Source: an uncultured Tessaracoccus sp.
Lineage (GTDB): Bacteria; Actinomycetota; Actinomycetes; Propionibacteriales; Propionibacteriaceae
DNA: 64,000 nucleotides
NCBI RefSeq assembly: GCF_943914565.1
Contig: NZ_CALUCN010000011.1
Span: 1 to 64,000 of the forward strand
Reading direction: 5' to 3'
Part shown: in pieces, positions 59,070 to 64,000 of the stretch
Position numbering within the stretch: position 1 is the first letter of the stretch
How the letters are laid out: every line of letters begins with the position of its first letter
Translations under genes and position numbers: made by a program
Notes under the pieces: model-generated
The model's database searches: none
Told to the model about the DNA's origin: nothing
The model's input: only the letters and a program-made list of their open reading frames with translations

Positions 59070-61619
59070 CTACTTGCGCACGAGCGTGAACGGCTTGCTG
59101 TACACGACCCAGGCGACGCCCGGGTACAGCGCACCGACGCGGTAGCGGTAGGTGCCCTTGTTGTGCTTGCCGTAGGTCAGCTCGACCACGTAGCGGCCGT
59201 TGTTGTCAGCCATGCGCGTCTGCGAGGTGGACCAGCGGCCGTCGGGCAGCTGCACCTGCGTGAACACCTTCACGGGCTTGCGCACGCCGAGGTGGCCCCA
59301 CGTGTTCGTGGTGTCACCCGCACGCTTCACGCCGGCGGTCCGTGCCACGGGCAGCGCGTAGCGCGGCTGGGCGTACGGCTTGGTGAACTCGACGGAGTTG
59401 TCGGGCTTCGTCGCGCGCACGCGCCACCGGTAGGTGCCGGGGTTGTTGCGGCCGTAGGTCAGCGGGATCACGTACTGGCCCTTGTTGTTGGCCGTCGTGA
59501 CCTGCGACGTGGACCACTTGCCCGGGGCGATCTCCACCTGGCTGCGGACGATTGAGCCCGGCTCGGCCTTGCCCCAGACGTTCGCCGGCTGGCCGACGAC
59601 CGCTGCCGGGGCGGTCATCGCGGTCGTCCGGACGGTCGGGGTCGGCTTCTGGGGCGCGGCCTTCACGGTCACGGGCACGCGCACCTGGGTCTTGGACGGC
59701 TCGGCGACGAAGCGCAGGGTGGCCTTGCCGGCCTTGGTGCCCTTCGGGATGGTCACGCCGATCGTGGCCTGGCCGTCCGTCACGTTCGCGGTGCCGACCT
59801 GCTGGTCACCGAGGAACGCGGTGAGCCGCTGGTTCGGCTGCTGCGGGGAGACCTTGTCGCCCTCGGCGTCGAGCACCATGTCGAGCGTGCCCTTGTAGGT
59901 CTCGCCGGGCTTGCCGACGGTGAACTCGCCGGCCTTGTCGACGGTGAGCTCCGTCGGGCCCTGGACGGCGACGCCGCGCTTGGCGTAGTCGGGAGCGAGG
60001 GTCTTCTTCGACTTGATCCAGTCGACCCACGCGGTGAGGTCCACGAGGCCGCGGTCGCGGGTGTTCTGGCCCTTGCCGATCGTGCGGAAGTTGTCGCCAC
60101 CGGTGATGAGGAACGAGCCGGAGCCGACGGTGTAGCGCTTCTCCGGGTCGATCGGCTTGCCGTTGACGTGCACGCTCGTGATCCGCTCGCCCTCGGGCTT
60201 GGACTCGTCGTAGGTGTAGGAGACGTTCTTCGACAGGCCGAGCGCGAGGTACGGACGGCCGGGGACGTTGCCCTCGGCGTCGCGCTGCCACTGCTGGTTG
60301 AGCGCCTCGACGAACTGCGCGCCGGTGAGCTCGGTGCTGTACAGCGAGTTCGCGAACGGCAGGACGAGCGCGGCCTCCTCGTAGGTGATCTCACCCTTGT
60401 CGAACGAGGTGCGCGTGCCGCCCGGGTTCTGGATGCCGATGAAGTCCTCGTCGCCGTCGTTCATGACGTCGTAGAACATCTGGGCGACCATGTTGCTCAT
60501 CGGCGACTCCTGGTCGCGCGTGCCCGACCCGCCGGAGCCCGGCGTCGAGATGGCCTCCTCCGCGGTGCCGATGACCTCGGAGCCCTTCTCCTTGGCGACG
60601 GCCTGCGCAGCGGTGACGACGTCGTTGATCTTCGCGATCCGCGGCAGCGACGTGTCGGCCTTCTCGGCCGGCGCGACGTGCGTCGCCTCGGTGCCGCAGA
60701 GCTTGCCCTCGTCGGAGAGCTGGAGCTCGACGGAGGCGAGTTCACCGGCGTAGGCGTTGGCTTGGATGATCGGCTGGCCCTTCGACGTGGACCAGGCGTA
60801 GTGCTGGTGGGTGTGGCCGTTGAAGACCACGTCGACGGACTCGTCGAGGCCGTTCAGCATCGACGAGAAGTTCGGCGACGCCTTCGCGTTGTCCTCGGCG
60901 GTGCCCTTGCCGTTCGGGCCGCCCTCGTGGATGGAGGCGACGACGACGTCGGCCTCGCCGTTGGACTCGTCGCCGTCGCGCAGCTGCTTGGCGACGGCGT
61001 TCACGGCCTCGACGGGATCGCCGATGTCGAGCTTCGCGATGCCCGCGGGAGAGACGAGCGACGGGAGGTCCTTCGTCACCGCACCGACGACGGCGACCTT
61101 CACGTCGCCCTTCTGGACGATCTCGTAGGGCTTGAGCGGCTTCGCGACGGTGGTGGTGCCCTTGTCGTAGACGTTCGCAGCCAGGTAGGGGAAGGCCTTC
61201 TCGACGTGCGGCACGACGCGACCGGAGAGGTCGCTCCACTCCTTGTCGTACTCGTGGTTGCCGGTGGCGGAGGCCTCGACGCCGGCGGCCATGGCCACGT
61301 CGAGGCTCGGGGTGTCGTTGGCGACGGCCGAGACGAACGTCGACCCGCCGATCGTGTCACCGTTCGAGGTGAGCAGCACCCGGTCCTCTCCGACGGACTT
61401 GCGCAGCTGCTCGACGGGGGTGAAGAGCTTGGCGGCCGACTCGACGCGGCCGTGGAAGTCGTTGAAGGACAGGACGTGGATCGACTTGTCAGGATTCGCG
61501 GTGCACTCTGCTGGGGCGGCGCCGGCCACCTGTGGGGCGCCGGCGGCGACGACGGAGCCGCCGATGCCGAGCGCGAGTGCCGCGAGTCCGGCGACCGGAC
61601 GGCGGGACAACTGTGACAT
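59070..61619 (-). CDS. Secreted 5'-nucleotidase / UDP-sugar hydrolase family protein with C-terminal repeat modules
   Basis: 849 residues. Signal peptide to about residue 34 (GAPQVAGAA). Metallophosphatase domain: LSFNDFHGRV near 50, TSNGDTIGGS near 92, ATGNHEYDKEW near 130, FNGHTHQHYAW near 268. The 5'-nucleotidase substrate domain, about 375-560, includes GIQNPGGTRTSF and GGDNFRTIG. Then Ig-like linker (570-690) and two C-terminal modules (PANVWGKAE; TNTWGHLG, each with PxGxWSTSQ, LTYGR/K and GTYRWRV). Same modules as the giant glycosidase at 28.2 kb. Hydrolyses extracellular nucleotides to provide phosphate and nucleoside. ATG 61619 with AGGAGAGAG. Confidence 0.88.
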   Translation of the reverse strand: MSQLSRRPVAGLAALALGIGGSVVAAGAPQVAGAAPAECTANPDKSIHVLSFNDFHGRVESAAKLFTPVEQLRKSVGEDRVLLTSNGDTIGGSTFVSAVANDTPSLDVAMAAGVEASATGNHEYDKEWSDLSGRVVPHVEKAFPYLAANVYDKGTTTVAKPLKPYEIVQKGDVKVAVVGAVTKDLPSLVSPAGIAKLDIGDPVEAVNAVAKQLRDGDESNGEADVVVASIHEGGPNGKGTAEDNAKASPNFSSMLNGLDESVDVVFNGHTHQHYAWSTSKGQPIIQANAYAGELASVELQLSDEGKLCGTEATHVAPAEKADTSLPRIAKINDVVTAAQAVAKEKGSEVIGTAEEAISTPGSGGSGTRDQESPMSNMVAQMFYDVMNDGDEDFIGIQNPGGTRTSFDKGEITYEEAALVLPFANSLYSTELTGAQFVEALNQQWQRDAEGNVPGRPYLALGLSKNVSYTYDESKPEGERITSVHVNGKPIDPEKRYTVGSGSFLITGGDNFRTIGKGQNTRDRGLVDLTAWVDWIKSKKTLAPDYAKRGVAVQGPTELTVDKAGEFTVGKPGETYKGTLDMVLDAEGDKVSPQQPNQRLTAFLGDQQVGTANVTDGQATIGVTIPKGTKAGKATLRFVAEPSKTQVRVPVTVKAAPQKPTPTVRTTAMTAPAAVVGQPANVWGKAEPGSIVRSQVEIAPGKWSTSQVTTANNKGQYVIPLTYGRNNPGTYRWRVRATKPDNSVEFTKPYAQPRYALPVARTAGVKRAGDTTNTWGHLGVRKPVKVFTQVQLPDGRWSTSQTRMADNNGRYVVELTYGKHNKGTYRYRVGALYPGVAWVVYSKPFTLVRK

Positions 61620-61835
61620 GTGTTCTCTCTCCTGGACGTGGTGGCCTCTCGATGCCCGAGAGGCACTGAGGCCACTCAACTGGAGGCTGACGAGCCCGGT
61701 CAAGCGGTTTCCCAAGAATTCACCCGCAGGCCACGCAGACGTCAGCTTGGTGACCCGCGGGAACCCCTCTGACTACAGGATCTTCCCCGCAACCTTTGTG
61801 CGGTTCCGACATCGCCCCGACGCCGTGCCCGCGCC

Positions 61836-61862
61836 TACGCTTGCGTAAGCTACGTTTCCGTA
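61836..61862. promoter_or_regulatory. Double palindromic operator TACG-N4-CGTA
   Basis: TACGCTTGCGTA (61836-61847) and TACGTTTCCGTA (61851-61862), separated by 3 bp, 15 bp centre to centre, and 21 bp before the E1 alpha GTG. Two tandem dyads on one face of the helix fit a dimer-of-dimers repressor such as the TetR family. Regulator identity is not known. Confidence 0.55.
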
Positions 61863-61883
61863 ACTTGTGGAGAGGAGCCCCGC

Positions 61884-62969
61884 GTGCCCGACGACATGGT
61901 GCAGCTGCTCGCCCCCGACGGGACCCGGGCCGAGCACCCGGACTTCCGTTGGGACGGCACCCCCGACGACCTGCGCGCCTCCCTGCGCGACATGTGGCTC
62001 GGGCGGCGCTTCGACCAGGAAGCCACCGCACTCCAACGTCACGGCGAGCTCGGCCTCTGGCCCCCGCAGCTCGGCCAGGAGGCGGCCCAGATCGGGGCCG
62101 CGCGGGCGATCGGCGCCCGCGACCACGTGTTCCCGTCGTACCGCGAGCACGCGATGGCCCTCGCACTCGGGCTGCCGCCGGCGCAGCTGCTCGCGTTCTT
62201 CCGCGGCTGCGACGCCGGCCGCTGGGACCTCGCGCACCGCTTCCACACCTACACGCTCGTGATCGGCGCCCAGACGCTGCACGCCGTCGGCTACGCGATG
62301 GGCCTCCAGCTCGACGCCCGAGCGCGCGGCGACGACGCCCCCGGCGCGGCCGTGATGGGCTTCCACGGCGACGGCGCCACCGCGCAGGGTGACGTGCACG
62401 AGGCCTACGTGTTCGCGGCGAGCCACGACGCGCCCGTGGTGTTCCTGTGCCAGAACAACCAGTGGGCCATCTCGGAGCCGACGCGGCTGCAGTCCCGCGT
62501 GCCCCTCCACGAACGCGCCCGTGGCTACGGGTTCCCCGGGATCCGCGTCGACGGCAACGACGTCCTCGCCGTCGAGGCGGTCACGAGCTGGGCGATGGCC
62601 CGGGCGCGGCGCGGCGAGGGGCCCACCCTCGTCGAGGCGTGGACGTACCGCATGGGCGCGCACACCACCTCCGACGACCCGACGCGCTACCGCAGCGCCG
62701 ACGAGGAGGCCCACTGGCGTCGCCGGGACCCGATCGACCGGCTCGTCGCCCACCTGCGCGCGACCGACGAGGTCGACGACGCCTGGCTCGACCGGCTCGA
62801 CGAGGAGGCCAGCGACCTCGGCGCCACCACCCGAGCCGCGATCGCGACGCTCACCGACGTCGACGTCGAGGAGCTGTTCGACCTCGTCCACGCCGAACCC
62901 ACCGACGAGCTCGCCCGGCAACGCGGCGAGCACGCCGCCCACCTCCGGACGCTCGAGGAGGCGCGATGA
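61884..62969 (+). CDS. 2-oxoacid dehydrogenase E1 component, alpha subunit (pyruvate or branched-chain)
   Basis: 361 residues. TPP-binding motif GDGATAQGDVHEAYVFAASHDAPVVFLCQNN near 170-200 (the GDG...NN fold), GLWPPQLGQEAAQIGAARAI near 53, and HTTSDDPTRYRSADE near 260, the phosphorylation-loop region in eukaryotic relatives. Decarboxylates the 2-oxoacid with E1 beta. GTG at 61884 with GAGGAG. First gene of the operon; stop overlaps E1 beta (ATGA). Sequence style favours branched-chain (BkdA), but PdhA is possible. Confidence 0.9.
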   Translation: MPDDMVQLLAPDGTRAEHPDFRWDGTPDDLRASLRDMWLGRRFDQEATALQRHGELGLWPPQLGQEAAQIGAARAIGARDHVFPSYREHAMALALGLPPAQLLAFFRGCDAGRWDLAHRFHTYTLVIGAQTLHAVGYAMGLQLDARARGDDAPGAAVMGFHGDGATAQGDVHEAYVFAASHDAPVVFLCQNNQWAISEPTRLQSRVPLHERARGYGFPGIRVDGNDVLAVEAVTSWAMARARRGEGPTLVEAWTYRMGAHTTSDDPTRYRSADEEAHWRRRDPIDRLVAHLRATDEVDDAWLDRLDEEASDLGATTRAAIATLTDVDVEELFDLVHAEPTDELARQRGEHAAHLRTLEEAR

Positions 62970-63940
62970 CGAGGCTCACCATGGCGAAGGCACTCAACCT
63001 GGGCCTCCGTCGCGCCCTCGAGGCGGACCCGACGGTGGTGCTGGCCGGCGAGGACATCGGCCGGCTGGGCGGCGTGTTCCGCATCACCGAGGGGCTCCAG
63101 CGCGAGTTCGGCGAGCACCGCGTGATGGACTCCCCGCTCGCGGAGTCCGGCATCGTCGGCACCGCGATCGGCCTGGCCATGCGCGGGTACCGGCCCGTCG
63201 TCGAGATGCAGTTCGACGGGTTCACCTACCCGGCGTTCTCCCAGATCGTCTCGCAGCTCTCGCGCCTCCACGGCCGCACCGGCGGGCGCGTGCCGATGCC
63301 GGTCGTCGTGCGCATCCCGTTCGGCGGCGGCATCGGCGCGATCGAGCACCACTCGGAGTCGCCCGAGACCTACTTCGTGCACACCCCGGGGCTCAAGGTC
63401 GTCGCGCCCTCGACGCCCGACGACGCCCACTGGATGATCCGGCAGGCGGTCGCCTCCGACGACCCGGTCATCTTCCTCGAACCCAAACGCCGTTACCAGG
63501 CGAAGGGCGAGGTCGACCCCGACGAGTGCCCCGGCCCACTGCACGCCGCCCGGGTCGTGCGCGACGGACGCGACCTGACCCTCGTCGGGTACGGGCCGAC
63601 CGTGCCGACCTGCCTCGACGTGGCCGAGGCCGCGCGCGAGGACGGGCTCGAGCTCGAGGTGCTCGACCTGCGCTCGCTCAGCCCGATCGACTGGGCCACG
63701 GTCACCGCCTCCGTGCGCCGCACGAGGCGCGCCGTCGTCGTGCACGAGGCGTCGCGCACGCTGGGGCCCGGCGCCGAGGTCGCCGCCCGGCTGCACGAGG
63801 ACCTGTTCTACGACATGGAGTCGCCGGTGCTGCGCGTCACCGGCCACGACATCCCGTACCCGCCCGCGCGGGTCGAGACGCACCACCTGCCCACCGTCGA
63901 CCGCGTCCTCGACGCCGTCGACCGATCGCTCGCCATGTGA
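62966..63940 (+). CDS. 2-oxoacid dehydrogenase E1 component, beta subunit
   Basis: 324 residues, transketolase-like. GEDIGRLGGVFRITEGL near 28, PLAESGIVGTAIGLAMRGYRPV near 53-75, EMQFDGFTYPAFSQIVSQ near 77, GGIGAIEHHSESPETYFVHTPG near 115. C-terminal domain begins near 200 and carries DLRSLSPIDW. Pairs with E1 alpha to form the alpha2beta2 E1. ATG 62966; RBS inside the end of E1 alpha. Confidence 0.92.
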   Translation: MTRLTMAKALNLGLRRALEADPTVVLAGEDIGRLGGVFRITEGLQREFGEHRVMDSPLAESGIVGTAIGLAMRGYRPVVEMQFDGFTYPAFSQIVSQLSRLHGRTGGRVPMPVVVRIPFGGGIGAIEHHSESPETYFVHTPGLKVVAPSTPDDAHWMIRQAVASDDPVIFLEPKRRYQAKGEVDPDECPGPLHAARVVRDGRDLTLVGYGPTVPTCLDVAEAAREDGLELEVLDLRSLSPIDWATVTASVRRTRRAVVVHEASRTLGPGAEVAARLHEDLFYDMESPVLRVTGHDIPYPPARVETHHLPTVDRVLDAVDRSLAM

Positions 63941-63950
63941 GGAGACCGCT

Positions 63951-64000
63951 GTGCTGCACCAGTTCCCGCTGCCCGACGTCGGTGAGGGCCTCACGGAGGC
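63951..64000 (+). CDS. Dihydrolipoamide acyltransferase E2, N-terminal fragment (cut by window end)
   Basis: GTG at 63951 with AGGAGA upstream, 10 bp after the E1 beta stop. The 16 readable codons give LHQFPLPDVGEGLTE, the opening of an E2 lipoyl domain (PDVGEGLTE). The rest lies outside the window. Confidence 0.85.
   Translation, partial: MLHQFPLPDVGEGLTE

Overview
The window is high-GC DNA with densely packed genes, many GTG starts and 1-4 nt overlaps, as expected of an actinobacterium. Family-level evidence includes Mrp antiporter, GT87 polyprenol-mannose-type transferase, Eis-like acetyltransferase, MprAB-like regulators and a Tat-exported GH3 enzyme. I would guess Propionibacteriales or a close relative, but no rRNA or other marker here settles it. 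No tRNA, rRNA, CRISPR array or prophage was seen.

Layout. 1-13.7 kb: metabolic and envelope genes: esterase, 3-hydroxyisobutyryl-CoA hydrolase, GT87 transferase, PTS enzyme I, two small paralogous membrane proteins, YaaA, a three-gene cluster that could make ether-lipid precursors (alkyl-DHAP synthase, PlsC-type acyltransferase, SDR reductase), a lipoprotein and a long-form phosphotransacetylase. 13.7-20 kb: complete mrpA(B)CDEFG cation/proton antiporter operon. 20-25.6 kb: endonuclease IV, HAD phosphatase, acyl-CoA synthetase, rhodanese, Eis. 26.4-28.2 kb: rpsF-ssb-rpsR-rplI with a likely S6:S18 leader and a cysteine-free S18. 28.2-32.5 kb: a giant secreted phosphodiester glycosidase/metallophosphoesterase. 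32.5-36.5 kb: an accessory island with a broken RHS-type toxin gene, its probable immunity gene, a dead ISL3 element and two further transposase remnants; base and codon use differ from the surroundings. 36.5-54.8 kb: DUF808, flavin oxidoreductase, two two-component/ABC modules, a toxin-antitoxin pair bounded by a 42-bp direct repeat, GH31 and GH3 glycosidases, nitronate monooxygenase and hydrolases. 54.9-64 kb: MprAB-like system, ornithine carbamoyltransferase, secreted 5'-nucleotidase, and the start of a 2-oxoacid dehydrogenase operon (E1 alpha, E1 beta, start of E2) with a double palindromic operator.

The most unusual feature is a composite non-coding element present twice, about 31 kb apart (25.7-26.2 kb and 57.1-57.7 kb). 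Each copy has a head-to-head array of 20-bp-period units (TTYGCCAACG, then CGTTGGCRAA), a conserved centre, and then a 12-15 bp inverted repeat with arms CACGAAACGCCG/CGGCGTTTCGTG. Both copies lie between divergent genes, in the same orientation, with identical unit spacing through the core. I know of no described element that matches it.

Other points of interest: two unrelated secreted phosphoesterases share a tandem C-terminal module; three DnaA-box-like 9-mers lie at exact 12-bp spacing before a sensor kinase gene; and a 27-bp perfect inverted repeat lies between convergent genes.
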